The translations under genes and the position numbers were made by a program. 64,000 bases of DNA from Chromohalobacter canadensis (GTDB lineage Bacteria > Pseudomonadota > Gammaproteobacteria > Pseudomonadales > Halomonadaceae): positions 62,001 through 126,000 of the forward strand of contig NZ_JAJQJH010000002.1 of NCBI RefSeq assembly GCF_029544075.1. The letters run 5' to 3'. The notes under the pieces were generated by a model. That model searched no databases. It saw only the letters and a program-made list of their open reading frames with translations, and was not told the DNA's origin. This document shows, piece by piece, positions 44,051 to 54,231 of the stretch (position 1 is the stretch's first letter; each line of letters starts with the position of its first letter).

Positions 44051-44113
44051 CCCGTAGCCCGTAGCCCGTAGCCCGTAGCCCGTAGCCCGTAGCCCGTAGC
44101 CCGTAGCCCGTAG
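44051..44113. repeat. (CCCGTAG)9 tandem repeat
   Basis: Nine perfect CCCGTAG heptamers span 63 bases and end three bases before the glcB stop codon (minus strand). The array therefore occupies the 3' untranslated side of the glcB transcript. It is not a CRISPR: there are no spacers. Confidence 0.97.
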
Positions 44114-44116
44114 CTA

Positions 44117-46318
44117 TTATGATTTCGCCTTGTGCACCGCGCGCCAGTGGTGCAGCAGTGGCTCGGTGTAGCCGGCGGGTTGCTCACGCCCCTTGAAGAT
44201 CAGGTCGGATGCCGCCTGAAAGGCGCTGGACTCCGCCAGGTGCGAGGTCATCGGCGTATAGTCGGGGTCATGGGCATTCTGCTCGTCGACCACCTTAGCC
44301 ATGCGCTCCAGCGTCTCGCGTACCCGTGCCTCGCCGACGATGCCGTGATGCAGCCAGTTAGCGATATGCTGACTGGAGATACGCAACGTCGCGCGATCCT
44401 CCATCAGCCCCACATCGTGGATGTCCGGCACCTTGGAACAGCCCACGCCATGCTCGACCCAGCGCACCACATAGCCAAGGATGCCCTGACAGTTGTTATC
44501 CAGCTCCTGCTGAATCTCGTCGTCGGACCAGCTCGGGTTCTTGTTAGCGCCCGAAGCCGCGCTTTTGACCACCGGTACGGTGAGTAGATCGTCGAGCAGG
44601 TCGTCGTTCGGCTTGGCTTCCAATTCACGCTGAATCGTTGCGACATCGACCTGATGGTAGTGCAAGGCATGCAGCACGGCAGCGGTGGGTGACGGCACCC
44701 AGGCAGTGGTCGCGCCGGCCTGGGGATGCCCGATCTTCTGCTCGAGCATCGCTGCCATCAGCTCCGGCATGGCCCACATGCCCTTGCCGATCTGCGCCCG
44801 GCCGCGCAGGCCGCACGCCAAGCCGGTCTGGACATTGTTCTTTTCGTAGGCCGCGATCCACTTGGTGCCCTTCATCTCCCCCTTGCGCAGCATGGGGCCG
44901 GCTTCCATGGCGGTGTGCATCTCGTCGCCGGTACGGTCGAGGAAGCCGGTGTTGATGAACGCCACGCGGGAGGCGGCTTCAGCGATGCACCCCTTGAGAT
45001 TGACCGAGGTGCGGCGTTCCTCGTCCATGATGCCCATCTTAAGGGTGTCGCGCGGCAGACCCAGCATGTCCTCGATGCGCATGAACAGGCTGTTGGAGAA
45101 GGCGACTTCCTTAGGCCCGTGCATCTTTGGCTTGACGATATAAACCGAGCCCGTCCTAGAGTTACTAGCATCATCTTCGCGCTTTTTAAGGTCGTGGATC
45201 GCCAACAGGCTGGTAATCACGCCATCCAGTATGCCCTCGGGGATTTCGTTACCCTCGCCGTCGAGCACCGCCGGGGTAGTCATCAGGTGGCCGACGTTGC
45301 GTACGAACAGCAGCGAGCGCCCAGGCAAGCGTACCTGGCCGCCCTGCGGCGCCGTGTAGTCGCGATCCGGATTGAGACGCCGTGTCACGGTCTTACCGCC
45401 CTTGTCGAACGATTCAGCAAGATCGCCTTTCATCAGCCCCAGCCAGTTGCGATAGAGCAGCGTCTTGTCTTCGGCATCGACTGCGGCCACGGAGTCCTCA
45501 CAGTCCATGATCGTACTCACCGCCGCCTCGACCAGGACATCCTTGACGCGCGCCGGGTCGGTCCTGCCGATGGGATGCGTCGCGTCGAACTGCACTTCCA
45601 GATGCAGGCCGTGGTTGGCCAACAGCACCGCCTTAGGCTCGGCGGCCTCGCCCTGATAGCCGACCAACTGGGCGGGACGCGCCAGCGTCGTTTCGCTGCC
45701 GCCTTGCAACTGCACCACCAGTTTGCCGTCGCGGATGCTATAGCCACTCGACTCGGCGTGCGAGCCCTCGGCCAGCGGCGCGGCCTGATCGAGCACGCCA
45801 CGCGCATAGGCAACGACCGCCTCACCACGCTTGGGGTTGTAGTCCTGTCCCTTCTCGGCGCCATCGGTCTCGGGAATCACATCGGTGCCATAGAGCGCAT
45901 CATACAAGCTGCCCCAGCGCGCGTTAGCGGCATTGAGCGCGTAGCGCGCATTACTCACCGGTACCACTAGCTGCGGCCCGGCCTGGATAGCGATCTCGTC
46001 ATCGACATCGGTCGTCGTCGCCTGCACCTTCGCCGGCGCCTCTACCAAATAGCCGATGTCTTTCAAGAAGGCGCGATAGGCGTCCATGTCTTGCACCGGG
46101 CCAGGATGGGCCTTGTGCCACGCATCCAGCTCAGCCTGCAACCGCTCGCGTTCGGCCAGTAGCGTCTGATTGGTGGGCGTAAGGTCGTGGACCAAGGCAT
46201 CGAACCCGGCCCAAAAGGACTCAGAGTCGACACCCGTGCCGGGCAGGGCTTCGTCGTTGATGAAACGATCGAGCTGGCTGGCCACCTGCAAACGATGGCG
46301 TGTCGTACGGTCTGTCAT
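44117..46318 (-). CDS. glcB: Malate synthase G
   Basis: The 733-residue, single-chain malate synthase condenses glyoxylate with acetyl-CoA in the glyoxylate bypass and glycolate use. The start at 46318 (MTDRTTRH) follows GAGGAG; a start 15 codons upstream lacks one. The core motifs [16 protein letters not shown] (metal-binding Glu), [13 protein letters not shown] and the [15 protein letters not shown] strand with its catalytic-site residues match isoform G. It is monocistronic with an IclR-like operator just upstream. Confidence 0.96.
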   Translation of the reverse strand: MTDRTTRHRLQVASQLDRFINDEALPGTGVDSESFWAGFDALVHDLTPTNQTLLAERERLQAELDAWHKAHPGPVQDMDAYRAFLKDIGYLVEAPAKVQATTTDVDDEIAIQAGPQLVVPVSNARYALNAANARWGSLYDALYGTDVIPETDGAEKGQDYNPKRGEAVVAYARGVLDQAAPLAEGSHAESSGYSIRDGKLVVQLQGGSETTLARPAQLVGYQGEAAEPKAVLLANHGLHLEVQFDATHPIGRTDPARVKDVLVEAAVSTIMDCEDSVAAVDAEDKTLLYRNWLGLMKGDLAESFDKGGKTVTRRLNPDRDYTAPQGGQVRLPGRSLLFVRNVGHLMTTPAVLDGEGNEIPEGILDGVITSLLAIHDLKKREDDASNSRTGSVYIVKPKMHGPKEVAFSNSLFMRIEDMLGLPRDTLKMGIMDEERRTSVNLKGCIAEAASRVAFINTGFLDRTGDEMHTAMEAGPMLRKGEMKGTKWIAAYEKNNVQTGLACGLRGRAQIGKGMWAMPELMAAMLEQKIGHPQAGATTAWVPSPTAAVLHALHYHQVDVATIQRELEAKPNDDLLDDLLTVPVVKSAASGANKNPSWSDDEIQQELDNNCQGILGYVVRWVEHGVGCSKVPDIHDVGLMEDRATLRISSQHIANWLHHGIVGEARVRETLERMAKVVDEQNAHDPDYTPMTSHLAESSAFQAASDLIFKGREQPAGYTEPLLHHWRAVHKAKS

Positions 46319-46347
46319 GCGGCTCTCCTCGGGTGTCGCCCCAAATG

Positions 46348-46362
46348 TGGAAAATAATTCCA
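46348..46362. promoter_or_regulatory. IclR-like operator upstream of glcB
   Basis: TGGAAAATAATTCCA agrees with the Escherichia coli IclR consensus TGGAAATnATTTCCA at all but two defined positions, and is part of a larger TGTGGAA-N5-TTCCACA inverted repeat (46346-46364). It ends 30 bases upstream of the glcB start, where a repressor would block transcription. IclR controls glyoxylate-bypass genes, which fits malate synthase. Confidence 0.55.
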
Positions 46363-46550
46363 CAAATTAGACGTAAATCCTCGCGCTGTCATCTCCACCA
46401 TTGGTCTGAGCGTCGTTTTCCGATCTCGAAGAATGCCATGCACCTACCGACGCGTGCCGGAGGTATCTGAACATCGCTAGGCGAAACGGCTACTTCCCGG
46501 TAGCCTCGGGGCCGCGCGGGCGCTAGCATGGAACGCACCGGGAGAATTGA

Positions 46551-47552
46551 ATGACCGACTTTACCCCCTTGAAACAGCTAGGCCTGCTGACGCCGATAGC
46601 ACGCCCCGTGTCATCGGCCATGAGCGCCTATCTCAAGCACTACCGCTTAGCAACGCTGTTGACCGAGAACACTGATCTGCATGCCGGCTTCTTCGAGGCC
46701 CGGGGGTTTCAGTTGTGGGCCCAGGTGTGGAGCCCGCCCGAACCGCAAGGCACGGCGTTCGTCGTGCATGGCTACTTCGATCACCTGGGACTCTACCGCC
46801 ACCTGCTCGAACTGCTGTTGGCGCGTGGCTGGCGCGTGGTGATGTGGGATCTCCCAGGACACGGGCTCTCCAGCGGCGCACGCGCCTCCATCGACGACTT
46901 CGACGACTATATCGGCTGCCTGAACGCGTTGACCGAGGAAGTCACGCGTCTCGACCTGGCCGATGGTCCCTGGATCGGTATCGGCCAAAGTACCGGCGCG
47001 TCGATTCTCGCCACCGACGCCCTGGCCCACGGCCATCAGACACGCTGGGACGGCCTGGCGTTGCTGGCGCCGCTGGTGCGCCCCTGGGGCTGGCAGCAAT
47101 CCAGTTGGCTGCACCGGGTGGCTAGCCCCTTCGTCCGCTCGGTACCGCGCCGGTTTCGCCCCAACACCACCGATCTTGGCTTCGCTGATTTCCTGCGCCG
47201 CGGCGATCCCTTGCAGCCCGACCGCTTAGCCTTGACCTGGGTCAGCGCCATGCGCGACTGGATCCCCCTGCTGTTATCCCTGCCAGCCAGCGAATTGCCG
47301 GTACTGATCCTCCAAGGCGAACAAGACTTCACCGTAGACTGGCAATGGAACCTAGAAACGCTGACGGGCAAATTTCCCAATGCCGATGTTCATCGTCATC
47401 CGGAGGCACGCCATCATCTGGTCAACGAGGCCAAGCTGGTTCGTGTCCCTCTCTTCCATGAACTGGCTGTTTTCCTGGCGGGTTACGAGCACCGACGCGC
47501 CTCCCACGACACGCTACCCAGTGCCGACCCTTGCTCGCAGGAAACGCCATGA
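46551..47552 (+). CDS. Alpha/beta hydrolase, lysophospholipase-like
   Basis: The 333-residue protein has the serine-hydrolase fold: the oxyanion VVHGYFDH, nucleophile Ser147 in GIGQSTGAS, acid Asp in LQGEQDFTVD and base His in EARHHLVNE. The pattern fits the serine aminopeptidase S33/lysophospholipase L2 group. No signal peptide is present. Its stop overlaps the start of a lipoprotein gene (ATGA), so it likely leads a four-gene run through hisC to the DUF4105 gene. Confidence 0.85.
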   Translation: MTDFTPLKQLGLLTPIARPVSSAMSAYLKHYRLATLLTENTDLHAGFFEARGFQLWAQVWSPPEPQGTAFVVHGYFDHLGLYRHLLELLLARGWRVVMWDLPGHGLSSGARASIDDFDDYIGCLNALTEEVTRLDLADGPWIGIGQSTGASILATDALAHGHQTRWDGLALLAPLVRPWGWQQSSWLHRVASPFVRSVPRRFRPNTTDLGFADFLRRGDPLQPDRLALTWVSAMRDWIPLLLSLPASELPVLILQGEQDFTVDWQWNLETLTGKFPNADVHRHPEARHHLVNEAKLVRVPLFHELAVFLAGYEHRRASHDTLPSADPCSQETP

Positions 47553-48040
47553 AGCATGCCCGCTCCGCTGGCGTCATCGTACTCTGCCTGCTGTTGTCGG
47601 GATGCGCCGGGCTCGGCGATGCACCGCCCAATGACATGCGCCAGGCGGTATATGGCATGAGTGGCCAGGCCGCCGAGGCATTGCTCGAATCGCCACCCTG
47701 GTCGGGTGATACACAGAATATGGTGGTGATGCTGGCACCGCCGACAGTCGATGCCACTTTCAATATCAGCGCCGCCCGCTTGACCGAAACACTGGGCCGC
47801 GCCCTGCTGGCACAGGCAGAGGGCCCCCAGGTGCTCGACTGGACGCCCGGCATGATGACCGACGATGCGCCGGACAATCACTGGATTCTAGAAAGCCGTT
47901 TGAATAGCAACGGCGTGATCCGGCTAACCGACCGCGAGTTACTGCCCTATCAGTGGGAAATCACCTTGCGCCGTCCCGGCCAAGACGCCCCCAGCTGGCG
48001 CGCCACGCTCTCCGGAGCCCTGGACGCCAGCGCGTTGTAA
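47549..48040 (+). CDS. Hypothetical lipoprotein
   Basis: This 163-residue product has a signal sequence with the lipobox LLSGC (Cys19), so it should be lipidated and membrane-anchored. The mature part has an alpha/beta look (MVVMLAPPTVDATFNIS, LTETLGRALL, HWILESRLN), faintly like the LpoB/FlgO class of outer-membrane lipoproteins, but I cannot assign a family. It overlaps the hydrolase gene by four bases. Confidence 0.72.
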   Translation: MKHARSAGVIVLCLLLSGCAGLGDAPPNDMRQAVYGMSGQAAEALLESPPWSGDTQNMVVMLAPPTVDATFNISAARLTETLGRALLAQAEGPQVLDWTPGMMTDDAPDNHWILESRLNSNGVIRLTDRELLPYQWEITLRRPGQDAPSWRATLSGALDASAL

Positions 48041-48133
48041 TGCGTGCGTGCGAGGCATCGGACGTATGCGTGTCACGTTGTGCCCAGCGCGTCTCGGTCG
48101 CACAATGAGCCTTTTGCGTTTCAGGAGTCTCGC

Positions 48134-49243
48134 ATGTCGCGTCACGCTCGCCACCTTGATCGTTCCGGGCCGTCCAATCCGTTCCCCGGCCTCAAAGCGC
48201 TGGAACGCAAGCTAGGCCGTGAGGTGCCGCATCGCCTGGGCTCCAACGAAGGATTGGACATGCCCCACCAGGCGCTCAAGGCGCGTTTTGGCGATGAGGT
48301 CGCCACCCTGGCCCGCGCCTACGGCGACGCCGAAGCCATGGAGGTGCGCCAACGCCTGAATGCCCTGCTCGGCACGCCACTGGAGGCGCTAGTCATCGAC
48401 GCCGGCGCCGACAGCCTAATGGCGCTCGCCCTGCGCACGCTGTGCGATCCCGGCAGCACGGTCATCGCCAGCGCGGGCACCTATCCCACCTTTCGTTACT
48501 TCGCCGAAGGTCAGGGCTGTCGGCTGGTCGAGGTTGACTATCACGACGCGCCCAGCGTGCTGGCGCCGGACCTCGACGCCCTGGCCGACCGCGCAGTGCG
48601 CGATAACGCCCGCGTGGTCTACCTGGCCAATCCCGACAACCCCAGCGGACATCTACACAGTGATGCCGACGTGCTGGCGCTACGCGATGCCTTGCCCGAT
48701 GGCTGCACACTGCTGCTCGACGAGGCCTATCACGATTTCCGCGACGACGCCGATGCCCCCACGGCGGGCGACGTCTGGCCCGACGTGGTGCGTCTGCGTA
48801 CCTTTTCCAAGGCGCATGGCCTGGCGGGGCTGCGTATCGGCTATGCCATCGCCGAACCGGCGCTGATAGAGTTGATGCACAAGGTGCGTATTCATTACGC
48901 GGTTTCATCGCTGGCACTGGCCGCCGCCGAGACTGTGCTCGACCACCCGGAGGAAACCACGCAGCACGTACGCGGCGTGATCGCCCGCCGCGAAGCACTG
49001 GCCGGCCATCTACGAGCTCTCGGCGCTGACGTGCCGCCCAGTGCCACCAACTTCATCGCCGTGCGCCTGCCGGAGGCGGAGCTCGCCGCCCGCATCCATC
49101 GCGAACTGCTCGAGGCCGGCACGCTCGTGCATCGTCCCGCGCATCCCGCGCTGGGCCACGTGCTGCGCATCAGCACGCTCGAGGACGCCCTGGCGCCCGG
49201 CCGGCTGGCCGCACTGGAACGCGCGCTCGAGGCACAGCACTGA
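48134..49243 (+). CDS. Histidinol-phosphate aminotransferase-like PLP enzyme
   Basis: The 369-residue class I/II aminotransferase starts at the ATG at 48134 with AGGAG upstream. It shows NPDNPSG, LLLDEAYHDF with the PLP Asp196, the Schiff-base Lys226 in TFSKAHGLAGLRIGY, and a C-terminal Arg in VLRIS. The family is HisC-like. It stands away from any his genes and next to membrane and lipoprotein genes, so aromatic amino acid transamination or another role is possible. Confidence 0.8.
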   Translation: MSRHARHLDRSGPSNPFPGLKALERKLGREVPHRLGSNEGLDMPHQALKARFGDEVATLARAYGDAEAMEVRQRLNALLGTPLEALVIDAGADSLMALALRTLCDPGSTVIASAGTYPTFRYFAEGQGCRLVEVDYHDAPSVLAPDLDALADRAVRDNARVVYLANPDNPSGHLHSDADVLALRDALPDGCTLLLDEAYHDFRDDADAPTAGDVWPDVVRLRTFSKAHGLAGLRIGYAIAEPALIELMHKVRIHYAVSSLALAAAETVLDHPEETTQHVRGVIARREALAGHLRALGADVPPSATNFIAVRLPEAELAARIHRELLEAGTLVHRPAHPALGHVLRISTLEDALAPGRLAALERALEAQH

Positions 49244-49245
49244 TC

Positions 49246-50295
49246 ATGGCACGTCCCGGCTGGCTTGCCTCACTATGGCACTGGCTCATCGCCGGCGTGC
49301 TGGCACTGCTCATCGTCGCCAGCAGCGGCTGGGCGGTGCTGGCGCTGTGGTATCGCCTTCCCGGTCCCACCGTGCTGCGTTACGGCGTGGCGGGGCTGTG
49401 GATCATCGCCGCGCTGGCATGCTGCATGGGGTTGTTCCTCAAGGGCTGGCCGGCACGCGCCCTACTCGGCTATCTAGCCATGTACCTCGTGCTCGGCATC
49501 TGGTGGTGGACGATCCAACCCGCCACCGAGCGCGACTGGGCGCCGGATGTCGCGCATATCGTCAGCGGCACACAAGAAGACGACAACCGCGTCACCGTCA
49601 ACAAGGTGCGTAACTTCCAATGGCGCACCCCGCAGGATTTCGATGAGCGCTGGGAAACCCGCCACTACGATCTGGACCAGCTGCGCTCGGTCGATCTGCT
49701 GGTGTCCTACTGGATGGGGCCGGCCATCGCCCATACGCTGGTCAGCTTCGGCTTCGACGACGGGCGTTACCTGACGTTCTCGGTGGAGATACGCAAGGAG
49801 CGCGGTGAGGCCTTCTCCACCCTGGGCGGCTTCTTCAAGGAATACGAAGTCAGCATCATCGCCGCCGACGAGCGCGATATCGTGCGCGTGCGCACCAACA
49901 CGCGCGGCGAGGACGTCTATCTATATCGCGTGCAGATGCCCAAGCCGGTCATGCAGGACCTGTTTCGCGCCTACCTCGACGAAGCCCACCAGTTACAACG
50001 CGAGCCACGCTACTACAACACGCTGACCTCCAACTGCACCACGCTGGTCTACGCCATGATGAAGCGCATTGTCCCCGGCCTGCCCTTCGACTACCGATTG
50101 CTGCTATCCGGCTACCTGCCCGAGTACGTGCACAGCGTCGGCGCGTTGGCACCCGGCGTTCCCTTCGCCGCGCTCAAGGCCAAGGGCCACATCAACGCCC
50201 GTGCCCTGAAAGCGAACGACGCCGACGATTTCTCTGCTCGCATCCGTGAGGGCATCCCCGGTGCGGAGAAGCCTTCCTACGACGCGGACAACTAA
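49246..50295 (+). CDS. DUF4105 (Lnb N-terminal domain) membrane protein
   Basis: The 349-residue protein has three transmembrane helices (about 12-34, 46-66 and 72-92) and then a periplasmic DUF4105 domain. The likely catalytic pair are His163 in IAHTLVSFGF and Cys264 in LTSNCTTLVY. The domain is related to Lnb, a lipoprotein N-acyl transferase system of Bacteroidetes; the role in gammaproteobacteria, which use Lnt, is not known to me. It follows the aminotransferase by two bases, and its stop overlaps the convergent comM by four. Confidence 0.8.
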   Translation: MARPGWLASLWHWLIAGVLALLIVASSGWAVLALWYRLPGPTVLRYGVAGLWIIAALACCMGLFLKGWPARALLGYLAMYLVLGIWWWTIQPATERDWAPDVAHIVSGTQEDDNRVTVNKVRNFQWRTPQDFDERWETRHYDLDQLRSVDLLVSYWMGPAIAHTLVSFGFDDGRYLTFSVEIRKERGEAFSTLGGFFKEYEVSIIAADERDIVRVRTNTRGEDVYLYRVQMPKPVMQDLFRAYLDEAHQLQREPRYYNTLTSNCTTLVYAMMKRIVPGLPFDYRLLLSGYLPEYVHSVGALAPGVPFAALKAKGHINARALKANDADDFSARIREGIPGAEKPSYDADN

Positions 50296-51806
50296 GCCCC
50301 TCCATTGCCGCCGATCAGTCGGTCCAACTGGCGATAGCCGATGGCTTCCATCAACTGCGGCTGGCGGGGGCGGGGTTCCTCGGCGAGATCGGCGAGGGTC
50401 AAGGCGACGCGCAGCACGCGATGGTAGGCGCGGGCGGAAAGGTTGAGACGATTGAGCACGTCGGCAAGCCAAGTGCGCTCCTGACCATCCAAGGCGCAGA
50501 GATCCTCCAGCGTGCTGCTGGGTAAATAAGCGTTGAGCGCGCCGCGCTGGGCTTGGCGCTGGCGGGCGGCGAGGACACGCCGACGGACAACGTCGGAGCT
50601 TTCGCCACTGCGTTGTTCGGTGAGTTGTGCGGCGGGCAGTGCGGGGACTTCCACCTGCAGATCGATACGGTCGAGCAGCGGGCCCGAGATACGCGCCTGG
50701 TAGCGCTGCACCTGGGCCGGCGTGCACACACAGGCTTTGCGCGGGTCGCCGAGATGTCCGCAGGGACACGGGTTCATGGCCGCCACGAGTTGAAAGCGAG
50801 CGGGGAAGCAGCTCTGCATCAACGCCCGCGAGACGACGATTTGCCCCGATTCCAAAGGTTCACGTAGCACCTCCAGCACACGCCGGTCGAACTCCGGCAA
50901 TTCATCCAGAAACAGCACCCCGTGATGCGCCAGTGAAATCTCCCCCGGGCGTGGCTTGCCGCCACCGCCGACCAGGGCCACACCACTAGCGGTGTGATGC
51001 GGAGTACGAAACGGCCGTTGCCCCCAGCGTTCTAGGATCGGCAGGCCGCATACCGAGCGTACGGCGGCCACTTCCAGCGCTTCATCTTCTTGAAGTGGCG
51101 GTAAAATCCCGGGTAATCGACTGGCGAGCATGGTCTTGCCGGTACCCGGCGGGCCAGCGAACAGCAGATTGTGGCCACCGCTGGCGGCGACTTCCAACGC
51201 CCGCCGGGCCTGATGTTGGCCACGCACTTCGGCGAGGTCAGGCTCAGCCAAGCGCGGTGCAGGCCGTTCACCAAGTTGGTGCGGCGTAATCGGCGCTTGC
51301 TTGAGCAAGTGGGCGACGACTTGGGGCAGATCGGCGGCAGGAAGAACGGCCAGGTCGCCGGCCAACGCCGCTTCATCGGCGTTGCTCTCGGGGAGGAGCA
51401 GGGCACGCCCGGCGCGACGCGCTTCCAGGGCCGCCGGCAACACCCCGCGCACGGGGCGCAACTTGCCATCCAGCGCCAACTCGCCCAGGCATTCGAGATC
51501 CTCCACCGCCTCGCCGGGAATCTGCCCTGAGGCCACCAGAATGCCCAGCGCAATGGGAAGATCGAAGCGTCCGCCTTCCTTGGGGAGATCCGCCGGCGCG
51601 AGATTGAGCGTGATGCGCCGCGTGGGAAAGTCGAAACCGGCATTAATCAGAGCGCTGCGCACTCGCTCGCGGCTCTCTTTTACCGCTGCCTCCGGCAGTC
51701 CGACGATCGCCAATCCCGGGAGGCCGTTGGTGAGATGCACTTCGACCAACACATTCGGCGCCTCCAGCCCCAAGCCGGCACGCGTATTGATGATGGCAAG
51801 CGCCAT
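50292..51806 (-). CDS. comM: ComM/YifB Mg-chelatase-like AAA+ ATPase
   Basis: This 504-residue protein has an N-terminal Lon-like domain, then a AAA+ core with Walker A GPPGTGKTM and Walker B VLFLDELPEFDR, and a C-terminal Mg-chelatase subdomain. ComM acts as a branch-migration helicase in natural transformation. The cysteines in the MNPCPCGHLGDPRKACVC segment are conserved and may bind zinc. It is followed (in genome order) by ubiK, as in pseudomonads. Confidence 0.95.
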   Translation of the reverse strand: MALAIINTRAGLGLEAPNVLVEVHLTNGLPGLAIVGLPEAAVKESRERVRSALINAGFDFPTRRITLNLAPADLPKEGGRFDLPIALGILVASGQIPGEAVEDLECLGELALDGKLRPVRGVLPAALEARRAGRALLLPESNADEAALAGDLAVLPAADLPQVVAHLLKQAPITPHQLGERPAPRLAEPDLAEVRGQHQARRALEVAASGGHNLLFAGPPGTGKTMLASRLPGILPPLQEDEALEVAAVRSVCGLPILERWGQRPFRTPHHTASGVALVGGGGKPRPGEISLAHHGVLFLDELPEFDRRVLEVLREPLESGQIVVSRALMQSCFPARFQLVAAMNPCPCGHLGDPRKACVCTPAQVQRYQARISGPLLDRIDLQVEVPALPAAQLTEQRSGESSDVVRRRVLAARQRQAQRGALNAYLPSSTLEDLCALDGQERTWLADVLNRLNLSARAYHRVLRVALTLADLAEEPRPRQPQLMEAIGYRQLDRLIGGNGGA

Positions 51807-51966
51807 GCAGCCTCCTTCCGGTCACATCAAAATATGCGTATACACTAATTGATTGACGGCGGTAACGCACGCGCTGCGAAAGACGGCGAGAGGGCCTATC
51901 GGCAAGAAAGAGGCACAAGGCGCGAATGCCGTCTCGACCGAGACGGCATTCGTGATCGAGCGGCGA

Positions 51967-52320
51967 TCAGCTCTTGCGGGAGGTGTCGGATGCGCTCGAC
52001 TCGTCGGTGTCGCCATTGGCGTCGTGTTCGGTTGCCGGCTCGGCGCCTTCGGCGGCGGCCACCGGGGCACTCTGGCCCACGTCTAGCGCCGCTTCCAGTG
52101 CCGCGACCTGCGCCTCGAGAGATTCGACCCGCGAGCGCGTGCGCTGCAGCACTTCCATCAAGATATCGAAGTCCTCACGCGAGACCAGCTCCATACGGTC
52201 GAAGGCGCCGCGCATCACACCCTGGACGCTGCGCTGGATGTCTTCCGGCGCGTGCGAGGCATCCTGGAGCCGGTCGCCGACTTGCTGTGCGAGACGTGAG
52301 AAGAGGTCGTGTGTCGCCAT
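51967..52320 (-). CDS. ubiK: UbiK/BMFP family ubiquinone-biosynthesis accessory factor
   Basis: The 117-residue protein starts at the ATG at 52320 (AGGGA upstream). A short helical N-terminus (LFSRLAQQVGDRL) and a coiled coil (about 53-80, RSRVESLEAQVAALEAAL) match UbiK, which binds UbiJ and aids the Ubi complex under aerobic conditions. The last 35 residues are acidic and disordered. It lies between comM and the glnK promoter region, which it faces. Confidence 0.88.
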   Translation of the reverse strand: MATHDLFSRLAQQVGDRLQDASHAPEDIQRSVQGVMRGAFDRMELVSREDFDILMEVLQRTRSRVESLEAQVAALEAALDVGQSAPVAAAEGAEPATEHDANGDTDESSASDTSRKS

Positions 52321-52386
52321 GAGAGTTCCCTCGGATTGAACGTTTCCATCTCGACACAGCATACGCAAGGCCGGCGAAATACGCAT

Positions 52387-52401
52387 GCGCCATATTGGTG
52401 C
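52387..52401 (+). promoter_or_regulatory. NtrC-binding site 1 upstream of glnK
   Basis: GCGCCATATTGGTGC differs from the strong NtrC enhancer site of Escherichia coli glnA (as I recall it, GCACTATATTGGTGC) at two positions. Its centre is about 135 bases upstream of the sigma-54 promoter, in the usual enhancer range. Confidence 0.7.
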
Positions 52402-52418
52402 AGCCCCGTCAGCAACAC

Positions 52419-52433
52419 GCACCAAAATCTGCC
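52419..52433 (+). promoter_or_regulatory. NtrC-binding site 2 upstream of glnK
   Basis: GCACCAAAATCTGCC has a good left half and a weaker right half. Its centre lies 32 bases, three helical turns, from site 1, the spacing that permits cooperative NtrC oligomerisation. Confidence 0.55.
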
Positions 52434-52490
52434 GAGGGGCGGTCCATGTTTGGGCATTACATACAGCGCCGTTTCCACACCTTCCCGTAA

Positions 52491-52916
<426 letters not shown>

Positions 52917-52942
52917 GCAAGGGCTGAAGGGAGACACAATAA

Positions 52943-54193
52943 ATGACTGAAGATATTACACAGCTATCGTACGCGCTCGACACCTTCTATTTCTTGATCG
53001 CCGGCGTGCTGGTCATGTGGATGGCCGCCGGCTTCGCCATGCTCGAAGCGGGCCTGGTCCGCTCCAAGAACACGGCGGAAATCCTGACCAAGAACGTGGT
53101 GTTGTTCGCCATCTCTTGCACCATGTATCTGTTGTTCAGCTACCACTTGATGTATTCCAGTGGCGCTGGCGGCTTCCTGCCGAGTCTGGGCTTTCTGCTG
53201 GGCGGTGAAAATACCGTCGGCCAGGTCATGGGCAGCAACGGGGATATCTATTATTCCAACCGTGCCGACTTCTTCTTCCAGGTGGTGTTCGTCGCAACCG
53301 CCATGTCGATCGTCTCCGGGGCCGTGGCGGAACGCATGAAACTCTGGGCGTTTCTAGCCTTTGCCGTGGTGATGACCGGGATCATCTATCCGACTTCCGG
53401 CTATTGGACCTGGGGCGGCGGCTGGCTCTCCGAGCTGGGCTTCTCCGACTATGCCGGTTCCGGCATCGTGCATATGGCGGGAGCATCGGCCGCGTTGGCT
53501 GGGGTGCTGGTACTCGGGCCGCGCAAGGGCAAGTACGGCAAGAACGGCGCGATCTATGCCATTCCCGGCGCCAATCTGCCGCTGGCAGCGCTGGGGACCT
53601 TCATCCTGTGGATGGGCTGGTTCGGCTTCAACGGCGGCAGCGAGCTGATGGTTTCCAACATCGACTCCGCTAACAACATGGCGCAGGTGCTGGTTAATAC
53701 CAATGCCGCCGCTGCCGGGGGCGTGATCGCCGCGCTGATCCTCGCCAAGCTCTGGTTCCGCAAGGCTGACCTGACCATGGCGCTCAACGGCGCGATCGCC
53801 GGTCTGGTCGCGATCACCGCCGATCCGCTGTCGCCCTCCGGTTTGGGCGCCACCCTCATCGGTGCCGTCGGCGGGTTGCTGGTCGTCGTCTCCATTGTGG
53901 CGTTGGATAAACTGAAGATCGACGATCCGGTCGGTGCCATCTCCGCGCACGGCGTAGTGGGCCTGTGGGGTGTATTGGCAGTGCCTATCACCAATGCCAG
54001 CGCCTCCTTCGGTGTACAGATCATCGGCGCCCTCGCCATCTTCCTGTGGTGCTTCATCGCCAGCTTGATCGTGTGGCTGATCATCAAGGCTGCGATGGGT
54101 GTCCGGGTCAGCGAAGAGGAAGAATACGAAGGGGTCGACCTGGCCGAATGTGGCCTGGAAGCCTACCCCGAGTTTGCCTCCAACAAGACGTAA
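52943..54193 (+). CDS. amtB: Ammonium transporter AmtB
   Basis: The 416-residue protein has about 11 transmembrane helices with the pore-lining twin histidines in GSGIVHMAGASAALAG and AHGVVGLWGVLAVP. It imports ammonium and is gated by GlnK. There is no cleavable leader visible. It forms one unit with glnK (26-base gap, GGGAG before the start) and ends at a strong terminator. Confidence 0.96.
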   Translation: MTEDITQLSYALDTFYFLIAGVLVMWMAAGFAMLEAGLVRSKNTAEILTKNVVLFAISCTMYLLFSYHLMYSSGAGGFLPSLGFLLGGENTVGQVMGSNGDIYYSNRADFFFQVVFVATAMSIVSGAVAERMKLWAFLAFAVVMTGIIYPTSGYWTWGGGWLSELGFSDYAGSGIVHMAGASAALAGVLVLGPRKGKYGKNGAIYAIPGANLPLAALGTFILWMGWFGFNGGSELMVSNIDSANNMAQVLVNTNAAAAGGVIAALILAKLWFRKADLTMALNGAIAGLVAITADPLSPSGLGATLIGAVGGLLVVVSIVALDKLKIDDPVGAISAHGVVGLWGVLAVPITNASASFGVQIIGALAIFLWCFIASLIVWLIIKAAMGVRVSEEEEYEGVDLAECGLEAYPEFASNKT

Positions 54194-54231
54194 ACCTTGT
54201 TGGAGTACCGAGTGAGCTGGCGTGCTCCCCT

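Noticed and set aside
44051-44113. CRISPR-like array
   Set aside because: The units are contiguous heptamers without spacers, so it is a simple tandem repeat.
44726-45970. Long open frame (414 codons) on the plus strand inside glcB
   Set aside because: It is fully antisense to malate synthase G, has no family motif, and its His/Arg/Gln-rich product is typical of codon-bias shadows in GC-rich DNA.
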